64,000 bases of DNA from Flaccisagitta enflata (GCA_965153355.1 OZ231126.1:18972001-19036000); one strand, 5' to 3'. Shown: positions 36,950-49,919, numbered from the stretch's first letter. Made by a program: numbers and translations. The notes: generated by a model from the letters alone, not told the origin.

Positions 36950-37849
36950 ATGTCGAAAATTCTTGCAAAACTGGCCTCCGAGACCTCTTACTCTAAAAAG
37001 TTCATGCAACCGGAATCAACGACCGAAAGGGATTCGAAGCAACTGTGCGATGCCGCTCCAAGGATTGCAGTTACCACCCTACCTCGCCAATACCACTCAG
37101 GAATGGAAGATACTTCGGGAGATCCCTACAAGCAGCAACTCTCCCAAATTGAAAAAGCCATCTCGGAAATCCCTTTGAACATAGAGAGGGCAATTTCTGA
37201 GACGGAGCGCAAAAGGTCAAGGGAGATGGGGGAAGCCCTTCGAGAAATAGGGAAAATCCGGGAAGAAACCATGGCCGCGACTGTCGCAATGGAGGAGAAG
37301 CTCAAGAATGAGGCCCTCGACATCAAAGCGTCATCGGAGGCAGGCTTGGAAGAACTGCAAAGGGAGATGACCAAAGAGTCTAGGTCTCTCCATGAGAACA
37401 ACCTCGCTGCAATGAGGCAAGAAATAAGGAGAGAAGTGGGGGAAAAGTGGTCAAACCTGCAAACGGCGAACAAGAACCATGTCAGATTTCTCAGGGACCG
37501 TGCTGAGAACATGAAAAGGGAGCTGAGGGTCGAAGTGGACAGGGCCGTGAGGGCCAGTCTAACGCGTTTGCCCATGAACCAACAACGCGCGGTAGGAAGA
37601 CAGGCAGCGCCTCAAGGCCCTGTCTTTAGGGCCCCGAGAGGATGGAGGGGACCCGGTCCAAACCAGGTTCTGTGCCAGCAGTGCAAGTATGTTAATTTGC
37701 ATCACAGCACAGAATGCCGCCTACCGCCCTTTTGTGGAATCTGCTGTGTCGAAGGTGCCCACACAGAGGCAGGACACCATCAAGCAATGACCGCTTGGCG
37801 AGGAGCACAAGGCCAGCCATGGCCCCGGAGAGCGGCCAACCGACGTTGA
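36950..37849 (+). CDS. Coiled-coil protein with C-terminal Cys/His zinc motif, 299 aa
   Basis: Residues ~60-205 form a long charged helix (AISETERKRSREMGEALREI, ELQREMTKESRSLHENN) likely to oligomerise. A basic Gly/Pro-rich linker (~210-238) precedes a Cys/His cluster: C242-x2-C245-x5-H251-x4-C256, then C262, C265, C266, H271, H276 and H277. The first part is like a retroviral zinc knuckle but with x5 instead of x4. The C-terminus is Arg-rich (WPRRAANRR). This layout suggests a nucleic-acid-binding structural protein. ATATAAC lies 12-18 bases before the ATG. No family is recognised; a Gag-like or viral structural protein is possible. Confidence 0.75.
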   Translation: MSKILAKLASETSYSKKFMQPESTTERDSKQLCDAAPRIAVTTLPRQYHSGMEDTSGDPYKQQLSQIEKAISEIPLNIERAISETERKRSREMGEALREIGKIREETMAATVAMEEKLKNEALDIKASSEAGLEELQREMTKESRSLHENNLAAMRQEIRREVGEKWSNLQTANKNHVRFLRDRAENMKRELRVEVDRAVRASLTRLPMNQQRAVGRQAAPQGPVFRAPRGWRGPGPNQVLCQQCKYVNLHHSTECRLPPFCGICCVEGAHTEAGHHQAMTAWRGAQGQPWPRRAANRR

Positions 37850-38110
37850 AGAAACACTAAAACTAAGAGACTTGAAATGTATTTCAACTCCATAATCTTA
37901 TTGTTCCGATGCTACACAGTTACTAGACCTTCTAATGGTTTTCCAGACCACCATGATTTGGTCGTTTGCACTACCACTTGATATAAATATGATTTGCCAT
38001 ATACTTTCTATATAACCTAGTTAAAAATGGTTAACTCAATTTTTAGTTAAGATCAAACATTCAATTGGATAAAACAAGCCTCCGCGGCAACTCAACAAAT
38101 CAAACTTTCT
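37850..38110. other. Short AT-rich spacer
   Basis: 261 bases between the coiled-coil/zinc gene and the 78-bp array. It contains ATATAAATATG and TCTATATAACC near 37980-38018. No ORF or repeat recognised. Confidence 0.4.
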
Positions 38111-39005
38111 TGGCCTTTGCGGGCCTCAATTCATTATACTCCCCTGGCCAATGTGGCATAGACCATCATCTAACATTCAATCAAATTTGGCCTTTGCGGC
38201 ACGTCAATCCATCATATACTTGGCCGTTGTGGCATAGACCATCATCTAACATTCAATCAAATTTGGCCTTTGCGGCAAATCAATCCATCATACACCCTCA
38301 GCCTTTGTGGCATAAACTTTCATCTAACATTCAATCAAATTTGGCCTTTGCGGCGCCTCAATCCAGTATACACCCCTGGCCAATGTGGCATAGACCATCA
38401 TCTAACATTCAATCAAATTTGGCCTTTGCGGCACGTCAATCCATCATATACTTGGCCGTTGTGGCATAGACCATCATCTAACATTCAATCAAATTTGGCC
38501 TTTGCGGCAACTCAATCCATCATACACCCTCTGAGCCTTTGTGGCATGAACTTTCATCTAACATTCAATCAAATTTGGCCTTTGCGGCGCCTCAATCCAT
38601 TATACACCCTTGGCCAATGTGGCATAGACCATCATCTAACATTCAATCAAATCTGGCCTTCGCGGCACCTCGATCCATTATACACACTTGGCCATTGTGG
38701 CATAGACCATCATCTAACATTCAATCAAATCTGGCCTTCGCGGCACCTCGATCCATTATACACACTTGGCCATTGTGGCATAGACCATCATCTAACATTC
38801 AATCAAATTTGGCCTTTGCGGCAACTCAATCCATTATACACCCTTGGCCATTGTGGCATAGACCATCGTCTAACATTCGATCAAATTTGGCCTTTGCGGC
38901 ACCTCAATCCATCATACACCCTCAGCCATTGTGGCATATACATTCATCTAACATTCAATCCTGGCCATTGCGACAATTCACTTGCGCCGTTGCGGCAATT
39001 CACTC
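38111..39005. repeat. 78-bp tandem repeat, 11 units, inside the viral-like block
   Basis: Unit starts (TGGCC(T/A)TTGCGGC) fall at 38111, 38188, 38264, 38342, 38420, 38496, 38576, 38654, 38732, 38810 and 38888, with a degraded end from 38962. Each unit has two related halves: TGGCCTTTGCGGCACCTCAA and TGGCCATTGTGGCATAGACC, followed by ATCATCTAACATTCAATCAA. Spacing of 76-80 bases breaks any single reading frame, so the long open frames here are not a gene. Position between ORFs resembles the homologous-region arrays of large DNA viruses. Confidence 0.85.
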
Positions 39006-39365
39006 TTCCTCTCAGAATCAACCCTGGCCTCTGCGGCATCACACCCCATCATACACCCTTACTAAATTTTCACTTGAGGATGGGGCTCTCAATCAGTCAG
39101 GGCCCATGGCAGCAACTCAATCATTCGTAAACCATGTGGTTTTTACGGCAACTTGCCTTTCATGTTAGGGACGTTATTCAAACTACTAAACCTCACCACT
39201 AGGACATTTATGACTGGGATGCAACTACAACATTACTAGAGAGTTGCACCAGGAAATTATTACCAATTAGACAACAATTACAAGTTATGCCTTATTTTAC
39301 CGCTATACCTATGACATTTATCAATGCACCTTTTGTCAGGTTCGCTAAACCCTGGATAAGGAGTT

Positions 39366-40754
39366 ATGAGGAGCCTAGTTATGAGGAGCCTGCTTATAGC
39401 AGTGCTGGTGGCTTCCGCGGCCTGCCTTGTCGGCCTTGGCATCACCATCCTTCCGGTGAAGGAAGCAACCAAAGAAGAAGGGGAAGTCTTGAAGGCAGAA
39501 GGCAGACAGAGGAGAGACAATAACGGAAATACAAGAACGGCCTTTGACTGTAGAAATGTCACATATACAAATATGGGCAACGCGGCAAAAGCTTCACGCG
39601 AACTTGTTGAGGACGAAGTCATCATGTGGCAAGGGAACAATTACACCGAATGGAATAAGGCCACGGTGGAGGTCAGTAGCACCATATATGAAGTCTGGTG
39701 TCAACGAGTGAAGGTCGAACTACTTCCGACGGAAAGCTGCTATCACCGCAACTCCCGCAGGGTGGAATTGAAGGGTGAAATTCTTTTCATGGACGAACGC
39801 TATTTCCTTCACGACTTCGCCAGCGAAGTGGACTGCCCGCCCCGAGATCTTCGTGCAAGAATATCTCAGAAGATCCTCACTCACATCCACAAGACACACG
39901 TAATCTCCGACTTAACACAAGCGACACTCTCTAAACCCAAATGCGATTTTTCATCCCTCTTTGACGACAAGTCAATATACAATTTGATATGGAAAAGTGA
40001 AATTTGCCTGTGCAAGAATACAGGTTTCCTCGTGGACCTAAAGATCTACTATCAAAAGTTCTTTGCCCCGCTACTCTTCATAGGAAGTGTCTCTTACTCA
40101 TTCTACTGCTTTATTCTGACCCTGATAGCTCGATACTTCATACGCGTGAGATGGACCTCCGCTCTTCGCCTTTCAATGCCCTTCATAAAAAGAGCGTATG
40201 AAATCATCGTATTCTCCAAGAAAGTATCAAGGAAACTAGACGCCCGCAAACGCCGCAGAGAGAGGAAGCTTGCTTTCTTGGCTCCCGATTTGACGTTGGA
40301 ATGTCTCATGTATGAGCACATGGAGCAACTCTACAGGATTGCGATAGCTTTGAAAGCAAGAATAAGGCGCCTGGAAAAGGGGAGGTCATCTGTCCAGAAC
40401 AGGAGACTGAAACACCGGATTCACCTCATGAGGGAAGTGATAAGGCGCGCTAACGAAAACGGGGCAGGGATAACAGCATCAGCAAAACAACTGACAAGTT
40501 TTGCAAGAAGGCGAGCTGCAGGGAAAACGAATCAAATCTGCCATGGAATGGACCCAAGAACGATTTCTCCTTCAAGATCCACTCAAACAACTGACAGAAT
40601 AACAAATGATGATCTCGGAGGCAGGATTATGTGGACCCATGCCGCTCCAAGACCATGCATTGGTGACCGCGGAAAGACCACGCTGCCAAAATCGAGGTCC
40701 AACACCGGCCCGGTTCCTCCACCAAAACCGAGAAGACACACCAACCTAAACTAA
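39366..40754 (+). CDS. Type I membrane glycoprotein, 462 aa (unrecognised)
   Basis: An N-terminal hydrophobic signal (SLLIAVLVASAACLVGLGI, residues ~8-26) precedes an ectodomain (~30-232) with N-glycosylation sequons N64-V-T and N92-Y-T. It has nine cysteines, including C62, C112, C125, C157, C193, C214 and C216, and a furin-type site RQRR at 47-50. The transmembrane helix is ~232-257 (FFAPLLFIGSVSYSFYCFIL). A ~200-residue basic tail follows, with ARKRRRERK, helical segments and a PVPPPKPRR end. Layout and furin-like site are typical of envelope or entry-type glycoproteins, but no homologue is recognised. Intronless; the acceptor-like CCTTTTGTCAG ends 26 bases before the first of two close ATGs (MRSLVMRSLL). 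Confidence 0.75.
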   Translation: MRSLVMRSLLIAVLVASAACLVGLGITILPVKEATKEEGEVLKAEGRQRRDNNGNTRTAFDCRNVTYTNMGNAAKASRELVEDEVIMWQGNNYTEWNKATVEVSSTIYEVWCQRVKVELLPTESCYHRNSRRVELKGEILFMDERYFLHDFASEVDCPPRDLRARISQKILTHIHKTHVISDLTQATLSKPKCDFSSLFDDKSIYNLIWKSEICLCKNTGFLVDLKIYYQKFFAPLLFIGSVSYSFYCFILTLIARYFIRVRWTSALRLSMPFIKRAYEIIVFSKKVSRKLDARKRRRERKLAFLAPDLTLECLMYEHMEQLYRIAIALKARIRRLEKGRSSVQNRRLKHRIHLMREVIRRANENGAGITASAKQLTSFARRRAAGKTNQICHGMDPRTISPSRSTQTTDRITNDDLGGRIMWTHAAPRPCIGDRGKTTLPKSRSNTGPVPPPKPRRHTNLN

Positions 40755-41106
40755 GACGTGAATCAAAATATCTCCATTCTTTCTGTTTTATATATATATA
40801 TATGGGGCATTTACTTTAGGATGAAAGCTAGGCTTTAGTCACCGCGACCAAATCTACGCATCACCGTGTTGGGTTGTCCATCGGTGACATTTTGTATGAT
40901 GGTCCATCGGCATCATTTTGTATGATAGTTTTCCGCGCTACTGTCTCTGCCCTATTAGCTGCGTTTTTCTTTTCTGCCGTGTATTTGGCCTTTTGTTACA
41001 ACCAAAAAAAAAAATAATAACAATAAGCGTGAACATGTAACCATAGGCTACCTTATTATTCCTTTTAATACCCACACCTTTACTGCTCACAGACAGCGGG
41101 AGAATA

Positions 41107-41631
41107 ATGACGGAGCAGCAGGCGCTTACTGGAAAAATGTTGGCAAACATTGTTTCAGGGGTGTTTGACCAAAAAGAGAACTCGAACGTAGAAAGCCCAA
41201 CAGCAAGCTCGACGTCCGTGGGAACCGAATCACCCCAGGAAGGAAACTCTTCTCCTATAAGGGTTGAGGAAGCAGTTGTTGAGGAAGCAGTTAACAAACT
41301 TCGCTTTACAATGATGGCCGTGGAAGAACTAAAGGCCATTGGGAGTGTCCTAACCTTGGTGAATAGGGATAGAAATAGGGATAATACGGATGACAGGGAA
41401 ATCAATCCCCAAGTCCAAAAGGCCATTGACTTGGCCAGCATCAAGCTGAGACGCGAGTGGACGGAAAAACTCAGGGTTCTACGTCGAGAAATGGAGAAGG
41501 GATGGGAAAGAAAGATAATGGAAAACAACACTGAATTGAGAAGGAGAATCGGCGAGGAGATAAGGGCCAAAATGCGCAGGAACATCGGAGATCACAACCG
41601 ACCATCAAAATCGCGACGTTCCGAACTTTGA
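41107..41631 (+). CDS. Coiled-coil protein, 174 aa (unrecognised)
   Basis: MTEQQALTGKMLANIVSGVF opens a Ser/Thr/Glu-rich N-terminal third (~25-60). A basic helix from ~95 to 165 follows (VQKAIDLASIKLRREWTEKL, EMEKGWERKIMENNTELRRR) with strong heptad character, and the protein ends in SKSRRSEL. It resembles the helix of the 299-aa neighbour in composition (both have REW/EKW-x-K-L/N motifs), hinting at paralogous or partner structural proteins. A strong acceptor-like tract (CCACACCTTTACTGCTCACAG) ends 14 bases before the ATG. Function unknown. Confidence 0.65.
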   Translation: MTEQQALTGKMLANIVSGVFDQKENSNVESPTASSTSVGTESPQEGNSSPIRVEEAVVEEAVNKLRFTMMAVEELKAIGSVLTLVNRDRNRDNTDDREINPQVQKAIDLASIKLRREWTEKLRVLRREMEKGWERKIMENNTELRRRIGEEIRAKMRRNIGDHNRPSKSRRSEL

Positions 41632-41915
41632 GAGCCTCTAGCGCTAACATTTTATCGCAACAGCCACCTACCAATGATAACCAGATATTCTATCCGCCAA
41701 AAATTACCCGCCGGGCGTTCTTTGTAATCTGTTTGGGGGGGAATGGAAATATTGTTTTCACGCGAAGGCCTTCCTTTCCAAATTATACATTCTATTACTC
41801 TCATTATCCGAAAAATGTAAGCATTCTTATTCCATACTATATCCAATCTTTTATACGTAGGCCAATGTAAAACTCATCTTGGGAAGTAAGATCCTTTCTT
41901 ATTCGAGCATATAGC

Positions 41916-42762
41916 ATGGAACCTCTTCTTGAGCCTAACCCGCAACGCTTTGTTGTACTGCCCACACTCTATCCTGAGATGTGGGATATGTACAAGAAGG
42001 CAGTAGCCAGCTTCTGGACCACTGAAGACGTTGACCTTGCCAAGGATATGGAGCACTGGGAAAATTTGAAGGAGGGAGAGCGCCAGTTCATATCCCATGT
42101 GCTTGCCTTCTTTGCTGCCAGCGATGGGATCGTCAATGAGAACCTGGCCCAAAGGTTTCTTGTCGATGTCCAGGTACCCGAAGCCAGGTGTTTCTACGGT
42201 TTCCAAATCGCCATGGAGAACATCCACTCGGAGATGTATGGTCTCTTGATTGAAACATACATAAGAGACCCAGCCGAAAAGTCCCGCCTCCTCAATGCCA
42301 TTGAAACCCTGCCTGCAGTTAAACGAAGAGCAGACTGGGCCATCTCATGGATTCACGATGAGACCAGGAGTTTTGCCGAGCGGCTGGTCGCTTTTGCGGC
42401 TGTTGAAGGCATTTTCTTTTCAGGGAGTTTTGCAGCCATCTTCTGGCTCAAGAAGAAGGGAGTCATGCCTGGTCTATGTTTCAGCAATGAATTAATCTCC
42501 AGGGATGAGGGCCTCCACTGCGACTTTGCATGCCTCTTGTTCAGGTATGTCCAGGACAAACCAAGCGAAGGGACCGTCAAGGAGATTATCGCTCAGGCGG
42601 TGAGCATCGAGCAGGAATTCCTATCTGACGCTTTACCAGTGGCTCTACTCGGGATGAATTGCCGTTCCATGAGCGACTACATTGAGTTTGTCGCAGACCA
42701 CTGGCTGGGCCAGCTGGGATTTGAGCCTCTCTTCGGAACTCAAAATCCTTTCGACTTCATGA
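41916..42762 (+). CDS. RRM2: Ribonucleotide reductase small subunit R2, truncated by a gap
   Basis: Class Ia R2 supplies the diiron-tyrosyl radical that lets R1 reduce ribonucleotides for DNA synthesis. All catalytic residues are visible: iron ligands D70, E101, H104, E164, E198 and H201, radical tyrosine Y108 and W34. Signatures include [51 protein letters not shown] and [20 protein letters not shown]. The protein starts at [14 protein letters not shown], so it lacks the ~60-residue N-terminal extension of animal R2. It is intronless, like herpes-type R2. It runs to NPFDFM (residue 282), then 10 N. The C-terminal ~50 residues, including the tail that docks on R1, are absent and do not resume after the gap. 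A host retrocopy is the main alternative. Confidence 0.96.
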
Positions 42763-42772
42763 NNNNNNNNNN
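42763..42772. other. Assembly gap (10 N)
   Basis: Ten N interrupt the R2 codons. The DNA after the gap does not encode the R2 C-terminus, so the gap hides sequence of unknown length or joins two unrelated contigs. It is the right limit of the visible viral-like block. Confidence 0.95.
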
Positions 42773-43209
42773 GCCTACAGCAACATATTGTATTCTTCAC
42801 TGGTATCATCATCATCTTAGAACCAGCTGCCCAGAATCAAACAGATATCGTATTCATACACTTGTTATTAACTCAGAGAAATTGATTTTAAAAACAGCAC
42901 ATAAGAGTAAGAGAAATATAAAAGATCTTCAATAGAAAATAAAAGCACATCAACTAATCACTGAATTAACCAACCTACACAGCCAGTTATGGAGGTGCTT
43001 TGTCGCACCTAACAAGTCGCGTGCAGGACATAAATGGCTTGATGACTTTAAATGATTCAAGATGACTTAAGAAGACTGAAGATGACTTGAAATAACTTAA
43101 AAAGACTCGAAATGACTTAGAATAACTTAGAATAACTTAGAATGACTTAGAACGACTTAGAATGACTTAGAATGACTTAGAATGACCTAGAATGATTTAA
43201 AGTAAAATA
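42773..43209. other. Non-coding sequence after the gap
   Basis: No gene seen. It contains the AGGTGC-TTTGTC-GCACCT hairpin (42993-43010) shared with 2292-2309, then about 180 bases of TTAGAATGACTTAGAATAAC-type decamers that commonly abut Helentron-like copies. Confidence 0.5.
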
Positions 43210-43585
43210 AACAAGGCCGGATACACGGCTACCCCAGTCGCGTGCGGGTGGGCAGGGGCCATATTTGAGGTCAGTTGAGCATTTGGGCAGGAGCGGTATA
43301 GCCAAAAACCCCATAAACGCCGAAAAGTAAAGTGTGACGGACCGACGGATCGACGGACGGACCGACGGATGGACGGACCGGGACCGACGGACCGACGGAC
43401 GGACGGACGGACGGACCGACGGACCGACAAATGACCTAGAATGATTAAGAATGACTTAAAGCGATAAAAAGTAAAGTGTGACGGACGGACAAACGGACGG
43501 ATGGACGGACCAAAGGACGGACGGACGGATACAACGGATGGACGGAACAACCAAACGGGGTGTAGAGTCGCATAGCACGCGAGTA
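43210..43585 (+). mobile_element. Helentron-like element, with duplicated core
   Basis: AACAAGGCCGGATACACGGC start, subterminal AGTCGCGTGCGGGTGGGC, two blocks of GGAC/CGAC tetramers each introduced by AAAAGTAAAGTGTGACGG, and end GAGTCGCATAGCACGCGAGT followed by A5. About 376 bases. Confidence 0.75.
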
Positions 43586-43720
43586 AAAAGTATGTCAAGA
43601 TCGCGAGTTTTTGTGCCACAGAAAACACTCGTTTTTTTTAACAGAATGGAAACACGTGGAATCGCGATCGAAGGTAATCCAGAATTGGGAGAATATGGTA
43701 TACCAATGAACAGAGGAACG

Positions 43721-43723
<3 letters not shown>

Positions 43724-43813
<90 letters not shown>
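43724..43813. repeat. (GA)n microsatellite
   Basis: About 44 uninterrupted GA units. Confidence 0.95.
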
Positions 43814-47022
<3,209 letters not shown>

Positions 47023-47082
47023 CTAGTTATCCAAGAATCGCTCATGGTCAGCGGTACCGATGCCCTGCTTGGAGTGAGAGCA

Positions 47083-47590
47083 GGGCAGCGGCCCCAAAGG
47101 GTTGATGTCCTGTAGGACACAGGGGTGAATTTCCAGATGTCCTGAGAAAGCACATTTTATTTAAGGACAGATTTAATTGATTAGAGCACAGTAATGAGAT
47201 GAGGGATGAGGGCAGATTAGAGACCTGAGAGGTTTATTTTTAGGGTTGAATTGAGACAGATTTTAGGTTTGAGAGGGCTGTTATTAGGCCTGAAACGGTT
47301 GATTTTGGGCCTAACAAGGCTGATATATTTCCTTAATGGGCTGATTTTGGGCTTGAGAGAGCTAATTTAGGACATGAAAGAGCTGATTTTAGGCCTGAGA
47401 GGGTGGAGCTTTGGGCCTGAGAGTGAGAGGACTGATTATGGGCCTGACAGGGCTTATTTGGGGCCTGACAGGGCTGATTTGAAGCCTGAACTGAAGCCTG
47501 GGGGGAGGACAGACGGACGGACGGATAGACGTACATCTGTTAATTCACCCCTGTGTCCTACTGGACATCGGCCCTTTGGGGCCGCTGCCC
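47083..47590. mobile_element. Foldback element with GGCCTGAGAG core, copy 2
   Basis: Left end GGGCAGCGGCCCCAAAGGGT, then TGATGTCCTGTAGGACACAGGGGTGAA. The right end is the inverse (TTCACCCCTGTGTCCTACTG ... TTTGGGGCCGCTGCCC). The core is GAGAGGGCTGATTTTGGGCC-type units in one orientation. It differs from the 3862 copy by paired changes in both ends (GTAGGACAC for GTAGAACAC; GATGTCC for GAAGTCC), which marks a subfamily. Confidence 0.75.
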
Positions 47591-47691
47591 AAAAAAAGAC
47601 ATCACCTAATCATCATTGCTCAACCCCAACTTTTTCATCGGTATCTTTGGTTGTGGACATGACATCCTCATCATCGCTTTTTAGTCGTTTG

Positions 47692-48046
47692 CACGCGACT
47701 CTACAACCCGCTTTGTCCGTCGGTTGGTCGGTCGGTCGGTTGGTTGGTTGGTCACACTTTACTTTTTTTTATCACTTTTATTTCTTTAAGTCATTTTTAG
47801 TCATTCTAAGTAATTTTAAGGCGTTCTCACTCATTCTAAGGCATTCTAAGTCATTTTTAGTCATTCTAAGTCATTTTTGGTCATTAGGTCATTTTGTCGT
47901 TTTAAGTCCTTTTTGATCATTTTAAGTCATTTTAAGTCATTGTAAGTAATTCTCAGGCATTCTAAGTCATTCTAAGGCATTTTAAGTCATTCTAAGTCAT
48001 TTTAAGTCTGTAAGTATCGCACGCGACTTATTGGTGTTGGCCTTGT
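47692..48046 (-). mobile_element. Helentron-like element with AAGTCATT minisatellite
   Basis: TTAGTCGTTTGCACGCGACT at the hairpin end, a GGTC/GGTT core, then about 240 bases of AAGTCATTCTAAGTCATTTT repeats, then CGCACGCGACTTATTGGTGT and CCTTGT at the other end. A truncated second copy starts at 48100. Confidence 0.65.
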
Positions 48047-48172
48047 TCTCCAACTCCTTGCCATTAGTTCTTTTGCCGCTTCAAAAAATCAATCATCTTT
48101 AGTCGAGTGTCACGCGACTCCACACCCGGCTGTGTTGTTATGTCATTTGGTTTGTCAGTTGGTTGGTCCCCA

Positions 48173-48850
48173 TTTGGACAGCGGCCCTGAAGGGGCCGAT
48201 GACCTAAGCTCTCACAAATCACAATATGAGTCGCACATATGGTGAATGTCTTCATTCTCCTTCTTCTCCTTCCTTTTCATTCCCGCCCCCCCCCCCAAAA
48301 AAAAAACAAACAAAAAAACAACTCAAGATCTCAGCCTTGATGCCAATACCAAACCCAAAGTCAAAATTTCAATCCGCAAGGCCCATATGACAGCCCCAAG
48401 GCCCACATCCCAGCTCAGATGCTCAAATTTCAGCCCAATGGCTCAAATCCTGGCCTCAAAGCCCTAATCTCAGCTTCAATGCCAAAATCTCAACCTGTAG
48501 GCTGAAAATACCAGTCTTGAGGTTCAAATCCTAGCCTCAAGGCCCATACCCTATCCTTGAAGGAGGAGGAGAAATTTTCCCATATGTGAAAGCAAAGGTC
48601 ATCAGCCGCTGCTCCTCTCACCATCTCAACCCCACATAAGGCCACAAATTATTTTGAATTGGCCTTGGCTAATGGAATTCTGCATCATGGACAGACAACA
48701 ACATATAGACAAACTAGTCATCCAAGGATCGCACATGGTCAGAGGTACCCGATGCCCTGCTTGGAGTGATTAGCTGCAAAAGTGGAGTGAGAGCAGGGCA
48801 GCGGCCCCAAAGGGCCGATGTCCTGTAGGACACAGGGGTGAATTTCCAGA
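48173..48850. repeat. GCAGCGGCCCC-family fragments
   Basis: GACAGCGGCCCTGAAGGGGC at ~48178 and GGGCAGCGGCCCCAAAGGGC at ~48795 flank CTCAAATCCTGGCCTCAAAG-type units, with AGAGGTACCCGATGCCCTGC near 48740. Probably two abutting partial copies. The next 250 bases (48885-49110) carry about five copies of TTTTCCATGTTATTCAATGG. Confidence 0.65.
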
Positions 48851-49757
48851 CGTCCTGAGATGGCACATTTTTTGCTTTTGGGGCTATTTTCCTTGTTATT
48901 CAATGAGAAGATTGAATTTTTTTCCATTTCATTGTCAATTTTCCATGTTATTCAATCTGAATTTTGCATTTATTTCAAAATTTTGTCAATTTTCCATGTT
49001 ATTCAATGGGTGTTTCAAATTTGTTTCATTTGTTTATCAATTTTCTATGTTATTCAATGGGAATTTTGCATTTCTTCAATTTTCCATGTTATTCAATGGG
49101 AACATGAGGCTCAGAAGCTTTGGCGAGGGGGGGGGGACGGAAGGATGGACAGACGGACGGATCTGTGTCAGATAGTGAGACAATGTCACAATATTGACAA
49201 AGAGAACACAGCGTGGCAGGCAAATAACATGAGTGACCACAGCTTCCCCTCTGACAAGGCCGTGGATTAAAGCTCACCTGGGGAAGCAGATTTCCCATAC
49301 ATACAGAAAGACAAACAGACGCTTTTACAGACAAACGGACGGAGAAGGTCGAAAAAAATGAGAGATAAAGAAAGAAACTTAATGTGACATAATCATGGGC
49401 AAAAAAGAAATCGTACATTGCTTATTTCTATCATAACTTGGTGCTGCTTTAAAGAAAGTACAAAAAATCTTAGACCATTCTAAAAAGCTTCGAAAATTTT
49501 TTTATTTGAGTCATTGAACAAAATTCTAACTTGAAAAACTCTAGAAATTATGTTAATCTTTGAAAGAGTATCACATTGAAATCTGCCAGATAAGATGTTT
49601 TTTACTAACTTGAAATCACGGACTAAATGTCTTTATTTGATTGCCATATCTAAACGGATTGACTTAAAAAGGTCTGCTTGGCGCCATTTTGTAGATAATA
49701 AGTTATATTTTCATTTTTCTCAAATTTTCTTTAGTTTCCTTTTGTCAGATACCTTTT

Positions 49758-49919
49758 TAATTGCGGACACGCAACTCTATATGAGGCTTTGTCCGTCTGT
49801 CCGTTGGTCCGTGCGTCCGTTGGTCCGTCCGGGGTCATCGAGTTGATAAGTGGGAAAACCCGCATTTCCGCCCCTGCCCATCCGTCCGCAACTGGTATTG
49901 GCTGTGTATCCGGCCTTGT
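49758..49919 (-). mobile_element. Helentron-like element (GTTGCGGAC subtype)
   Basis: TAATTGCGGACACGCAACTC at the hairpin side, a GTCC core, TAAGTGGGAAAACCCGCATT, CCCATCCGTCCGCAACTGG, then GTGTATCCGGCCTTGT. Nearly identical to 9739-9913, so the two are recent relatives. Confidence 0.75.

Noticed and set aside
38065-39168. Three long overlapping open frames (134, 286 and 209 codons) with repeated HLTFNQIWPLR-like peptide
   Set aside because: They follow the 78-bp tandem array; the period is a multiple of three, all + frames stay partly open and units of 76 and 80 bases shift the frame, so this is repeat DNA.
35383-42762. Bacterial or plasmid contamination as source of the intronless cluster
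   Set aside because: No ribosome-binding sites or operon spacing; BIR, C2H2 fingers and the signal/furin/transmembrane layout are eukaryotic or eukaryotic-virus features, and R2 is of the eukaryotic type.
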